Below are positions 1-7,670 of a DNA stretch of 14,492 nt, in pieces; position 1 is the stretch's first letter, and every line of letters starts with the position of its first letter. Location of the stretch: positions 1 to 14,492 of the forward strand of contig USCR01000051.1 of the NCBI GenBank assembly GCA_900553295.1. Reading direction: 5' to 3'. A program made the position numbers and the translations under genes. A model generated the notes under the pieces. The model ran no database searches. It saw only the letters and a program-made list of their open reading frames with translations, and was not told the origin of the DNA. The DNA is from an uncultured Eubacteriales bacterium. GTDB lineage: Bacteria > Bacillota > Clostridia > Christensenellales > Aristaeellaceae.

Positions 1-18
1 TTGACCGAATTTGCTTTC

Positions 19-48
19 TCGAAAAAGTGGCGTCTGCCACTTTTTCGA
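19..48. terminator. Bidirectional hairpin terminator
   Basis: A perfect 13-bp inverted repeat (19-31 with 36-48) closes on a 4-base loop, GTCT. Its core GTGGC/GCCAC is flanked by A5 on one side and T5 on the other. This is the usual build of a rho-independent terminator that can work on both strands. On the minus strand it lies just past the stop of the SLOG-family gene at position 80 and probably ends the lepA transcript. On the plus strand it would stop transcription entering from the left. The U tract after the GC core is only five residues, so efficiency is uncertain. Confidence 0.65.
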
Positions 49-55
49 CACGCTG

Positions 56-94
56 AGACGGCTATGGAAATTTATTTCCCTAGCCGTCTTTTTT
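56..94 (+). terminator. Rho-independent terminator for transcription entering from the left
   Basis: AGACGGCTA (56-64) pairs with TAGCCGTCT (81-89). After one mismatch the stem continues as GGAAA (66-70) with TTTCC (75-79) around a TTTA loop. A run of T follows directly on the plus strand to about 94, so it reads as a terminator for a plus-strand gene ending left of the window. The hairpin overlaps the last codons and the stop of the convergent minus-strand gene at 80-82. On the minus strand no T run follows it. Confidence 0.7.
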
Positions 95-628
95 CTTTGA
101 TTCCACAAAGCCCTGCCAGCTGCTCTCCAGCGCCAGGTTTACCAGGCGGACCCCTTCCCGGGCAGCGTAGGCTACGGTGTAGGCCGTTCCACCCTGCATA
201 TGGTTAAAGTAGCACAGGCACAGCCCTGAGCGATCCACCATGTAGCGGTTCCGCACATGATAGCACCCACGATAATACAGGGGAGAAAGCTGCTCTACCC
301 GATCCGCCATATACCTCAGGCGCTCATAGCGGCAGCGTTCAACCTCCGGCCATCCGGAGGTTTGATGCGCATGGGGAACAACAATTTCCAGTGCTATCTC
401 CTGGTGGCGGCGTTTGCAGGCTAATACCGCCTCCGCCGCCACCAGGTCAAAGCCCAGGGCACCGCCATTGTAGAAGTAGCGGTATCCCTGAGCCCAGGCC
501 GCCTCCAGCGTCAGCTCCAGCGCCTGGCGCAGCCCCGGGAGCTCCGCTTCCTCCAGCTCACGGTGGCCGGTAAAGCAGACGCACTGTTCCCGCTGCGGCA
601 CAGCACCCTCCCTCCCCTGCTTCTCCAT
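80..628 (-). CDS. SLOG-family protein, YpsA/DUF1273 type
   Basis: This is a 182-residue soluble protein of the DUF1273/YpsA branch of the SLOG superfamily, whose Rossmann-like folds are thought to bind nucleotide-type ligands. Visible marks are FTGHRE at residues 19-24, the glycine-rich GGALGFD at 55-61, a conserved RN pair at 126-127 and GGT at 147-149. The biochemical role of the family is not settled; Bacillus YpsA has been linked to cell division and stress, and other SLOG proteins act in conflict systems. The gene begins 6 bases after the lepA stop and is probably translated from the lepA message. The ATG at 628 has no clear ribosome binding site. A GTG at 601 lies 5 bases after GGAGG and would give 173 residues with the core domain intact, so the true start may be 601. 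The stop codon falls inside a terminator hairpin. Confidence 0.85.
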   Translation of the reverse strand: MEKQGREGAVPQREQCVCFTGHRELEEAELPGLRQALELTLEAAWAQGYRYFYNGGALGFDLVAAEAVLACKRRHQEIALEIVVPHAHQTSGWPEVERCRYERLRYMADRVEQLSPLYYRGCYHVRNRYMVDRSGLCLCYFNHMQGGTAYTVAYAAREGVRLVNLALESSWQGFVESKKKDG

Positions 629-634
629 TGCAGC

Positions 635-2443
635 TTAGTTCGTGTCCATTTTGAGCACCGCCAGGAAGGCCTCGCTGGGCACCTGTACAGTACCAAACTG
701 GCGCATACGCTTCTTGCCTTCCTTCTGCTTTTCCAGCAGCTTCTTCTTCCGGGTGATGTCGCCGCCGTAGCACTTGGCCAGCACATCCTTGCGCATGGCT
801 TTCACCGTCTCCCGGGCAATCACCTTACCGCCAATCGCCGCCTGGATGGGTATTTCAAACATCTGCCTCGGAATGACTTCCTTCAGCTTTTCCGCAATGG
901 AGCGGCCACGGGCGTAGGCCTTGTCCCTGTGCACAATAATGGAAAAAGCATCGCAAATATCCCCGTTGAGCAAAATATCCAGCTTTACCAGGTCGCTCTC
1001 CCGGTAATCCTTGAGCTCATAGTCAAAGGAGGCATAGCCCCGGCTGCGGCTTTTCACCTGGTCGAAGAAGTCAAAGATAATCTCGTTCAAGGGAATATCG
1101 TAGTTCAGCTTGACCCGGCTGCCTTCGTACTGCATGTCAATGAAAGTCCCCCGCTTGTCCTGGCAAAGGTCCATCAGCGTGCCCACATATTCCTGCGGCG
1201 TGAACAGCTCCGCGTGGACATAGGGTTCCTCCATCTTGGCAATTTCTCCAATGGGCGGCAGGTTGGTGGGGTTATCGATGTTCAGCACGGTGCCATCCGT
1301 TTTGGTAACGTGATAGATTACGCTGGGCGCGGTGGTAACCAGGTTCAGGTCAAATTCCCGCTCCAGCCGCTCGGTAATAATATCCATGTGCAGCAGCCCC
1401 AGGAACCCGCAGCGGAAACCATAGCCCAGGGCCACGGACGTTTCCGGCTCAAAGGAGAGCGAAGCGTCGTTCATGCGCAACTTCTCCAGGGCATCCTTCA
1501 GGTTGGGATAGTCCGCGCCATCGGCCGGATACACCCCGCAATATACCATGGGCGTCACATGACGGTAACCGGGCAGCGGCTGTGCCGCCGGCCGTGCCGC
1601 ATCGGTGATGGTGTCGCCCACGCGGGTATCCCGCACATCCTTGATGGAGGCGCATACATAACCCACATCCCCGGGCAGCAGCTCATTGCAGGGGTTATAG
1701 CCTGGATGGAAGGTACCCACTTCCACCACATCAAACTCGCCTTTGCCTGCCATCAGGCGCATGCGCATCCCGGTTTTCAGCCTTCCCTGCATCACCCGGA
1801 CGAAGCAGATGGCCCCCTTGTAATTATCGTAGAAGGCGTCGAAAATCAGTGCCTGGAGCGGCGCCTCCTCGTCCCCCTCGGGGGCGGGAATATGCTGCAC
1901 AATGGCCTCCAGCACATCCTGTATATTCAGCCCCGTTTTTGCGGAAACACACGGGGCATAGGAAGCATCCAGGCCGATGACATCCTCGATCTCCTTGCGG
2001 ACCTCCTCCGGCTGCGCGGAAGGAAGATCGATTTTATTAATCACCGGTACAACCTCCAGGTTGTGGTCAATGGCCATGTAGGCATTGGCCAAGGTTTGCG
2101 CCTCAATGCCCTGGGTGGCATCCACCACCAGCAGCGCGCCTTCGCATGCCGCCAGGGCACGGCTGACCTCGTAGGTGAAGTCCACATGGCCGGGGGTATC
2201 AATCAGATTCAGGGTGTAAACCTGCCCGTCCTTGGCCTTGTAGCGCATGCGCACGGCCTTGCTCTTGATGGTGATACCCCGCTCTCGCTCCAGCTCCATG
2301 CTGTCCAGGATCTGATCCACCATTTCCCGCTTTTCAAACACCCCAGTGGTCTCCAGAATGCGGTCCGCCAGGGTAGATTTACCGTGGTCAATATGCGCGA
2401 TAATGCAGAAATTGCGAATTTTCGCAAGCCGATCATTGGTCAA
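635..2443 (-). CDS. lepA: Elongation factor 4 (LepA), ribosomal back-translocase GTPase
   Basis: LepA (EF4) is a conserved translational GTPase that binds the ribosome and affects initiation and elongation under stress. From the TTG start at 2443 it has 602 residues, the normal family length. It shows the P-loop AHIDHGKST (residues 16-24), the switch region ERERGITIK (52-60), DTPGH (82-86), NKID (136-139) and the LepA-specific C-terminal domain with [20 protein letters not shown] near the end. The TTG start is preferred because GGAGGG lies 6 bases upstream and [12 protein letters not shown] is the usual LepA N-terminus. An in-frame ATG at 2479 would add 12 unlike residues, has no ribosome binding site and lies at or above the predicted transcription start. 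The gene leads a two-gene unit with the SLOG-family gene. Confidence 0.97.
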   Translation of the reverse strand: MTNDRLAKIRNFCIIAHIDHGKSTLADRILETTGVFEKREMVDQILDSMELERERGITIKSKAVRMRYKAKDGQVYTLNLIDTPGHVDFTYEVSRALAACEGALLVVDATQGIEAQTLANAYMAIDHNLEVVPVINKIDLPSAQPEEVRKEIEDVIGLDASYAPCVSAKTGLNIQDVLEAIVQHIPAPEGDEEAPLQALIFDAFYDNYKGAICFVRVMQGRLKTGMRMRLMAGKGEFDVVEVGTFHPGYNPCNELLPGDVGYVCASIKDVRDTRVGDTITDAARPAAQPLPGYRHVTPMVYCGVYPADGADYPNLKDALEKLRMNDASLSFEPETSVALGYGFRCGFLGLLHMDIITERLEREFDLNLVTTAPSVIYHVTKTDGTVLNIDNPTNLPPIGEIAKMEEPYVHAELFTPQEYVGTLMDLCQDKRGTFIDMQYEGSRVKLNYDIPLNEIIFDFFDQVKSRSRGYASFDYELKDYRESDLVKLDILLNGDICDAFSIIVHRDKAYARGRSIAEKLKEVIPRQMFEIPIQAAIGGKVIARETVKAMRKDVLAKCYGGDITRKKKLLEKQKEGKKRMRQFGTVQVPSEAFLAVLKMDTN

Positions 2444-2449
2444 GGCTGT

Positions 2450-2455
2450 CCCTCC
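2450..2455 (-). promoter_or_regulatory. Ribosome binding site that fixes the lepA TTG start
   Basis: On the minus strand GGAGGG is followed by 6 bases (ACAGCC) and then TTG at 2443-2441. No comparable site precedes the in-frame ATG at 2479. This supports a TTG start for lepA. Confidence 0.75.
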
Positions 2456-2481
2456 ATCGCCCCTTGGGCACAAGTTCATGC

Positions 2482-2515
2482 ATTATATGATACCGAATTT
2501 CTTGCAGAAATGCAA
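2482..2515 (-). promoter_or_regulatory. Probable lepA promoter
   Basis: On the minus strand a perfect -10 box TATAAT (2482-2487) lies 17 bases from a weak -35, TTTCTG (2505-2510). An overlapping alternative is TTGCAT (2510-2515) with 17 bases to TATCAT (2487-2492). Either would start transcription near 2475-2480, just above the TTG start codon. The stretch also holds the short inverted repeat TTGCA-TTTC-TGCAA, whose meaning is unknown. It lies between the antiporter operon's terminator and lepA, as expected for an independent promoter. Confidence 0.5.
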
Positions 2516-2534
2516 CGGGAACGCACAAAAAGCG

Positions 2535-2594
2535 CCCGCCAAGACAAAGAAAGAAGGACGGCGGAACCTTTATCAGGCTCCTCCGTCCCTCTTT
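2535..2594 (-). terminator. Terminator of the ten-gene Mrp/Mbh-like operon
   Basis: On the minus strand, 6 bases after the stop of the 685-residue subunit, a 19-base arm (2594-2576) pairs with 2568-2550 around the loop TGATAAA, with one mismatch and two G-U pairs. The core is GGACGG/CCGTCC. The 3' arm ends in pyrimidines and is followed by CTTTGTCTT. The U tract is interrupted, but stem length and position make a transcription terminator the best reading. It separates the operon from lepA. Confidence 0.75.
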
Positions 2595-2600
2595 GTGCGC

Positions 2601-4658
2601 TTAATGCATCATCAGATAGGCGCAGGTGATATACAGGCCGATACACAGCAGCAACAGTCCGAAGGACACGCTGCGGGTAATCAGGTGCGTGCCCGCCATG
2701 AACTCTTTCCAGGAGGCATCGAACACATACTCAAAGTCCGTGCGTACGGGATGGCTCTTGAGGAACGTAGCGTTCAGCGCCATCGCAACGCCGTTAACCG
2801 CCTTACCGCAGGCATAGGTAAACCGGTTGCCCACCGGCACAGGACGGTGCTTTTTACGTTTGCTGAAAATGGTATCCCGCAGGAACACCACCACCGTCTC
2901 CGGCAGTTCCGCCACAAAGCGGACCACCAGGGTGCACACCCCGGGCAGCAGCTTGAGCAGCACAGGACGGTACACCAGGTCTTCCAGGTCCAGCTTCTCG
3001 GGCCAGCGGTTCACATACACCCGCACGCCCTTTTCATCCTTCGCCATAAGCAGCAGCCGCACCACCAGGAAGTAGACCACCACACCAATGGCAATGGACT
3101 TGACCGCGCCCATCAAATTTTCACCGGAGAAGTACGCAATCTCTCCGCCAATGGCCTCCTGGCCAAAGAACGGCGCGCACAGCGCACCCAGCGGGGAAAG
3201 CAGCTGTCCAGGCAACACGGCAAACGCCAGCAGGATCACCGCGGGAAGCAGCAGCGCCACAGCCGTCTGTTTGTTCATGTACTTGCCACCCATGGCATCG
3301 TATTCCGCCTGGTGTTCAGGATTCTTCTCCCAGAACAGGCAAATATACAGCTTGAGCATGTAGGCCACCGTAAGCCCGCCGGAGAAAACGAACAACCCTT
3401 CCACAAACTGATAGTTCGCGGTGGAAACGCCCATACCGTTGAGATAGGCAATGTACTCCAGGATGGATTCGTGGATCAGGCTCTTGGAGTGATATCCGCT
3501 GCCCACAAAGGGAATGCAGGCAATGGACAGCGCACCCAGCAGGAAGACAATGTGCAGCAAGGGCTTGTTACGGCCAAAGCCGCGCACGTCGTTCAGGTTC
3601 AGCTTATGCAGGTTCATGTACACAACGCCCGCCGCCATGAACAGCACCAGCTTGATCAGCGAGTGGTTCATCATGTGCATCACGCTGCCATAGGCCGCCA
3701 GGGAACCCTCCTGGGCCAGCATAACCATCATGCTCAGGCCCACGGTGATGAAGCCAATCTGGCTCAGGGAAGAGCAGGCAAGCACCCGCTTCAGGTCCAC
3801 GGAGAACAGCGCCAGCAACGCGCCCAGGAACATGGTAATGGCGCCCAGGGTCAGCAGTGCGTCGCCAAACCAGCAGTCGCCCTGCATCAGGTTGGCGCAA
3901 ATTACAATCAATCCGAACACGCCGGACTTGGTCAGGATACCGCTCAGCAGCGCACTGGCCGGGGCCGGGGCCACCGGGTGCGCCTTGGGCAACCAGATGT
4001 GCAGGGGGAACAGGCCCGCCTTGGCCGCAAAGCCCACCAGGGTCAGCCATACCGCCACCGTGAGTCCGGAGCGGTCCGTGAGGGTCGCGGCGGCTGCCTT
4101 CATGCCCGCAAAGGACAGCGTACCCAGCTGATGATACAGCAGGAACAGGCCCATGAGCGTGGTCAGGCCGCCAATAATGGCCACTGCCAGGTAGGTAGCG
4201 CCAGCGCTGAGCGCGCCAGGCGTTTCCTCCTGCGCCACCCATACATAGCTGGTCAGGGACATGATCTCAAAGAAGATCAGCGTGGTGTACAGATCGTCGG
4301 AAAGGAACACGCCAAGGGTGGCGCCCAGGGTCATCAGGTTGAAGAAATAATAGCGGTTCCGGTTACGGTAGTGGGTGAAGTATTCCGGTGAAACCCAGCC
4401 GGTCGCCATCCACATGAAGGCCGCCACCGTGGCATACACGCCCCGGAAGCCGTCCGCCGACAGGTGCAGGCCCAGGCCGCAGAAACCTTCCCAGGCAAAA
4501 CTGCCCGGCAGGAAATTCACCGCCAGCGCACCTACAAACGTCGCCGTCACCGCCAGACTCATGGTCACGTCACGGCCCGGCTTGGAGAAGCGGCCGAGCA
4601 CATAGCACACCACCGCCAGAACCATGGGTCCAAAGCAAAGCAGAGGATACAACAGCAT
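2601..4658 (-). CDS. Large antiporter-like subunit (complex I subunit 5/HyfB-type family) with long C-terminal extension
   Basis: A 685-residue polytopic membrane protein of the proton-conducting transporter family (NuoL/M/N, MrpA/D, HyfB). The charged residues that line the ion path in this family are visible: Glu131 in TM5 (FFEIMSL), Lys213 in TM7 (AAKAGLFPLH), Lys244 in TM8 (LTKSGVFG) and Lys392 in TM12 (GYHSKS). The TM7-8 segment, WLPKAHPVAPAPASALLSG, resembles HyfB/MrpD rather than NuoL. After about residue 535 comes a long charged and amphipathic stretch (roughly 536-655), then a last hydrophobic helix near 663-683. That layout recalls the lateral helix and terminal TM of NuoL/HyfB, but homology is not shown. 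The DUF4040 and MbhE parts of a full MrpA are absent and are encoded separately in this operon. It is the last gene, 16 bases after its neighbour, with AAAGGGGG 8 bases before the ATG. Partners and transported ion are inferred only. Confidence 0.9.
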   Translation of the reverse strand: MLLYPLLCFGPMVLAVVCYVLGRFSKPGRDVTMSLAVTATFVGALAVNFLPGSFAWEGFCGLGLHLSADGFRGVYATVAAFMWMATGWVSPEYFTHYRNRNRYYFFNLMTLGATLGVFLSDDLYTTLIFFEIMSLTSYVWVAQEETPGALSAGATYLAVAIIGGLTTLMGLFLLYHQLGTLSFAGMKAAAATLTDRSGLTVAVWLTLVGFAAKAGLFPLHIWLPKAHPVAPAPASALLSGILTKSGVFGLIVICANLMQGDCWFGDALLTLGAITMFLGALLALFSVDLKRVLACSSLSQIGFITVGLSMMVMLAQEGSLAAYGSVMHMMNHSLIKLVLFMAAGVVYMNLHKLNLNDVRGFGRNKPLLHIVFLLGALSIACIPFVGSGYHSKSLIHESILEYIAYLNGMGVSTANYQFVEGLFVFSGGLTVAYMLKLYICLFWEKNPEHQAEYDAMGGKYMNKQTAVALLLPAVILLAFAVLPGQLLSPLGALCAPFFGQEAIGGEIAYFSGENLMGAVKSIAIGVVVYFLVVRLLLMAKDEKGVRVYVNRWPEKLDLEDLVYRPVLLKLLPGVCTLVVRFVAELPETVVVFLRDTIFSKRKKHRPVPVGNRFTYACGKAVNGVAMALNATFLKSHPVRTDFEYVFDASWKEFMAGTHLITRSVSFGLLLLCIGLYITCAYLMMH

Positions 4659-4674
4659 CGGAACGCCCCCTTTC

Positions 4675-6150
4675 TTACAGCACCAGCCCGGCGGCCACGC
4701 TGCGCAGCCACTGGACCAGAGGAGTGGAGAACACGCCGCAGAGCACCACCATCACGCAAAGCAGCGCCAGGGGCAGCTTCATCTGCCAGCCGGGATCGGT
4801 ATTCTTTCCCGCCAGGGCGGCGTCGCTGGCATCCAGCGGACGGAACCACGCCACGGAAACCACCGTGAACAGGTACACCGCCGTGAGGATCGCCGAGATA
4901 ATCAGCGTGGCAATGGCCACAATTCCCCACCAGCTGCCCGTATCCGCCGCAGCGGTAAGCAGGTTCCACTTGCTCACAAAGCCGCACAGGGGCGGAATGC
5001 CCACCATGGCAATGCTGCCGATGGTAAAGCAGGTAAAGGTGAAGGGCATCACACGGCCCATGCCGCGCAGATCCTGCACATATTCCTTGCCCGTTTGCAC
5101 CAGCACAGCGCCAGCGCAATAGAACAGACCAATCTTCATCAGTCCGTGGAAGATCAGGTGGCTCAGGCTGCCCACCATGCCGCCGGGCGTCATCAGCGCC
5201 GCACCCATAAGCATGTAGCTCAAGTTACTCACCGTGGAGTAGGCCAGACGGCGCTTGAAGTGCTGCTCGCGCACAGCCATGGTGGAACCAAAGAGAATGG
5301 TAAAGCAGGCCAGGCACACCGCAATGATCTGCGCCACGGAACCATAAAGGAAACTGGCGCCAAAGGAGTAATAGATCACGCGGATCACCGCGTACGCGCC
5401 CGCGTTTACCACCGCCACCGCATGCAGCAGGGCCGTTACCGGGGTGGGCGCCACGGAAGCCGCAGGCAGCCAGGCATACATGGGGAAGACCGCAGCCTTG
5501 GTACCAAAGCCAATGAAGGCCAGCAGGAACACCAGCCGCAGCACCACCTCATGCCCAGCAACCTTGCTCATGTCCAGCACACCGCCCAGCACAAAGTCCG
5601 TGCTGACGCCGTAGTGCATGATGAAGATCAGCGCAATGAAGGCCAAAGCCGCACCGCTGATAGAGAAGATCAGGTACTTGCGCCCGGCGCGGATGCTCTG
5701 CACATCCTTCTTGTGGGTCACCAGGGGCAGAGTAACCATGGTCAGGCATTCGTAGAACACATACAGGGAAAACAGGTTCCCCGCCAGCGCCACCGCCAGG
5801 GTTACGCCATAGCTCATGGTGTAGTAGGCGAAGAAGGCATTGGGCCGGTTCTCATGGCGCATGTACTCAAAACCGTACAGGGAGGCCAAGGGCCACAGGA
5901 AGCTCACCAGACCGGCAAACACCTTGCTCATGCCATCCAGGTGCAGCGTCAGGGTCAGGGTATCGGTCATCCGCAGCAGGGGCAGTTCCCCCTCGGGGCT
6001 TAGGCAAATAGCCCACCAGGTCAGCGCCGAAGTAACGAGCACCACCGCCTCCACATACAGGCTGCGGGGCCGCTCCTGCTGAAAGCGGAACAGCGGCAGC
6101 ACCGCCCCGCCCACCAGCGGCAGGAGGACAGCTAGCAACAAAAGCGTCAT
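4675..6150 (-). CDS. Antiporter-like membrane subunit, NuoL/MrpA-like in TM8 (third of four)
   Basis: A 491-residue polytopic protein of the proton-conducting transporter family. Family charges seen are Glu134 in TM5 (VFYECLTM), Lys218 in TM7 (GFGTKAAVFP) and Lys394 in TM12 (CGFVSKWN). In TM8 the segment is APTPVTALLHAVAVVNAGAY, which resembles NuoL/MrpA (PTPVSALIHAATMVxAGVY). It has His243, but Asn249 stands where the paralogues and MrpA have Lys. The protein is closely related to the 496-residue subunit just upstream: both share GGVL followed by VAGHE, GFGTKA, and VGIPP followed by GFVSKW, with nearly equal spacing. They look like a tandem duplication. The ATG at 6150 has AAGGAGG 7 bases upstream and lies 13 bases after the previous stop. 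Its likely role is one ion-translocating channel of the multi-subunit complex. Confidence 0.93.
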   Translation of the reverse strand: MTLLLLAVLLPLVGGAVLPLFRFQQERPRSLYVEAVVLVTSALTWWAICLSPEGELPLLRMTDTLTLTLHLDGMSKVFAGLVSFLWPLASLYGFEYMRHENRPNAFFAYYTMSYGVTLAVALAGNLFSLYVFYECLTMVTLPLVTHKKDVQSIRAGRKYLIFSISGAALAFIALIFIMHYGVSTDFVLGGVLDMSKVAGHEVVLRLVFLLAFIGFGTKAAVFPMYAWLPAASVAPTPVTALLHAVAVVNAGAYAVIRVIYYSFGASFLYGSVAQIIAVCLACFTILFGSTMAVREQHFKRRLAYSTVSNLSYMLMGAALMTPGGMVGSLSHLIFHGLMKIGLFYCAGAVLVQTGKEYVQDLRGMGRVMPFTFTCFTIGSIAMVGIPPLCGFVSKWNLLTAAADTGSWWGIVAIATLIISAILTAVYLFTVVSVAWFRPLDASDAALAGKNTDPGWQMKLPLALLCVMVVLCGVFSTPLVQWLRSVAAGLVL

Positions 6151-6163
6151 ATCAGTTCCTCCT

Positions 6164-7654
6164 TTACATCAGCGTGGAAGCCAGGTTCGTCAGGAAGGCC
6201 GTCAGTTGCGCGGGGAACATGCCCGCCAGCAGGGACAGCGTGGTAAGGATCACCAGGGGGATAAGCATCACGTGGGTGGGCTCGCATTTCTCAAAGAACT
6301 TCAGGGAGCCGTCCGCGTTGCGTCCGGGCAGGAATCCGCGGATGCTGATGGGGAACAGGTACCCCGCCGTCAGCAGTGCGCTCAGCAGCAGCACCATGGG
6401 TGCGAACCAGCTGAAGAACCCAGCCACGCCGGTCATCTCCAGCGCGCCCTGGGCCAGATACCACTTGCTTACAAAGCCCAGCGCCGGCGGAATACCCACC
6501 AGGCCCACGCTTGCCAGGGTAAAGCACCACATGGTAACAGGCATCTGCTTGCCAATGCCGTCCAGTTCGTCCACCTGTGTCTTGCCGGTCTTGCTGATTA
6601 CGGCGCCGGCGCTCATGAACAGCGTATCCTTTACCAGCGCATGGCACAGCACATGGAGCATGGCTCCCACAAAGCCAACGGGATGCATGGTGCTCAGGCC
6701 AAACAGTACATAGCTCACCTGGCTGACAGAGGAATAGGCCAGGCGCTTTTTCAGCCCACGCTCCTGATAGGCCAGCAGAGAACCCATGAACACCGTAAAC
6801 AGCGTCAGGCTCATGAAAGCCGTTTGCACCCAGCTGCCGCGAAGGAAGTCCACGCCGATGAAGCAGTAGATCAGCCGCAGGCAACCCAGCACGCCCGCCT
6901 TGGTAATGATACCGGAAAGCACCGCGCTGGCAGGAGAGGGGGCCGCCGGGTGCGCCGTGGGCAACCACCCGTGCAGGGGGAACAGACCCGCCTTGGTGCC
7001 AAAGCCCAGCAGCATTACAAAGGCAATGGCCAGCACCAGTCCCTCGTGGCCTGCCACCGCTTCCAGGTTCAGCACGCCGCCAACCGCAAAGTCAAAGGTG
7101 GTGACATAGGGGCTGAGCACCAGAATGCCCAGCAGCGCCAGGGAAGCGCCCACCACAGAGTAAATCAGGTACTTGATGCCCGCCGCCACCGCGTCGCGCT
7201 TCATGGTATGCAGCACCAGCGGGAAGGTCAGCAGGGTCATGGCTTCATAGAACATGTAGAAGGTGACGATGGAGCCCGCGAAGCACAGCGCCATGAGCAC
7301 CCCCAAGGTCATCAGGTAAAAACCGTAGTACCGCCGCAGGTGTTCCTCCTTGGCCATGTACTCAAAGGAATACGCACCGGCCGCAGCCCAGACAAAGGCC
7401 ATGATCGCGCTGAACCAGCGGCCCGTGTCATCCACCCGCAGGAATACCGGAAGGCTGTCTGAAAGGGTAAAGAGCGTCAGCGTGCGCTCACCGCCAAACA
7501 GTACCGGCAAAAGTGCCACCACATTCAAGCAAAGTACAACCAGCGTCACCGGGTTGCGGGCTTTCCCCTCCCCCAGCGGCTTGTACAGCGTCAGGAGCAG
7601 CCCGCTCAGAAGGGGCAGCAGCACGGGAACCAGAAGATACCAGTCTCCAAACAC
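6164..7654 (-). CDS. Antiporter-like membrane subunit, MrpD/NuoN-like (second of four)
   Basis: A 496-residue polytopic member of the proton-conducting transporter family. It carries the full set of channel charges: Glu137 in TM5 (MFYEAMTL), Lys221 in TM7 (GFGTKAGLFPLH), Lys252 in TM8 (GIITKAGVLG) and Lys397 in TM12 (LGFVSKWY). The WLPTAHPAAPSPASAVLSG stretch is typical of MrpD/NuoN/HyfB-type subunits. It is probably the duplicate partner of the next gene. The start is GTG at 7654, supported by AAGGAGG 7 bases upstream; no better ATG lies near. It follows the preceding stop by 16 bases. The predicted role is ion (H+ or Na+) translocation in the membrane arm encoded by this operon; ion specificity cannot be read from sequence. 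Confidence 0.93.
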   Translation of the reverse strand: MFGDWYLLVPVLLPLLSGLLLTLYKPLGEGKARNPVTLVVLCLNVVALLPVLFGGERTLTLFTLSDSLPVFLRVDDTGRWFSAIMAFVWAAAGAYSFEYMAKEEHLRRYYGFYLMTLGVLMALCFAGSIVTFYMFYEAMTLLTFPLVLHTMKRDAVAAGIKYLIYSVVGASLALLGILVLSPYVTTFDFAVGGVLNLEAVAGHEGLVLAIAFVMLLGFGTKAGLFPLHGWLPTAHPAAPSPASAVLSGIITKAGVLGCLRLIYCFIGVDFLRGSWVQTAFMSLTLFTVFMGSLLAYQERGLKKRLAYSSVSQVSYVLFGLSTMHPVGFVGAMLHVLCHALVKDTLFMSAGAVISKTGKTQVDELDGIGKQMPVTMWCFTLASVGLVGIPPALGFVSKWYLAQGALEMTGVAGFFSWFAPMVLLLSALLTAGYLFPISIRGFLPGRNADGSLKFFEKCEPTHVMLIPLVILTTLSLLAGMFPAQLTAFLTNLASTLM

Positions 7655-7670
7655 GTCAAGCCCTCCTTCC

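Noticed and set aside
563..2629. Plus-strand open frame of 688 residues opposite lepA
   Set aside because: It lies antisense to the well-conserved lepA. Its His- and Gln-rich composition without domains is typical of a shadow frame in GC-rich DNA.
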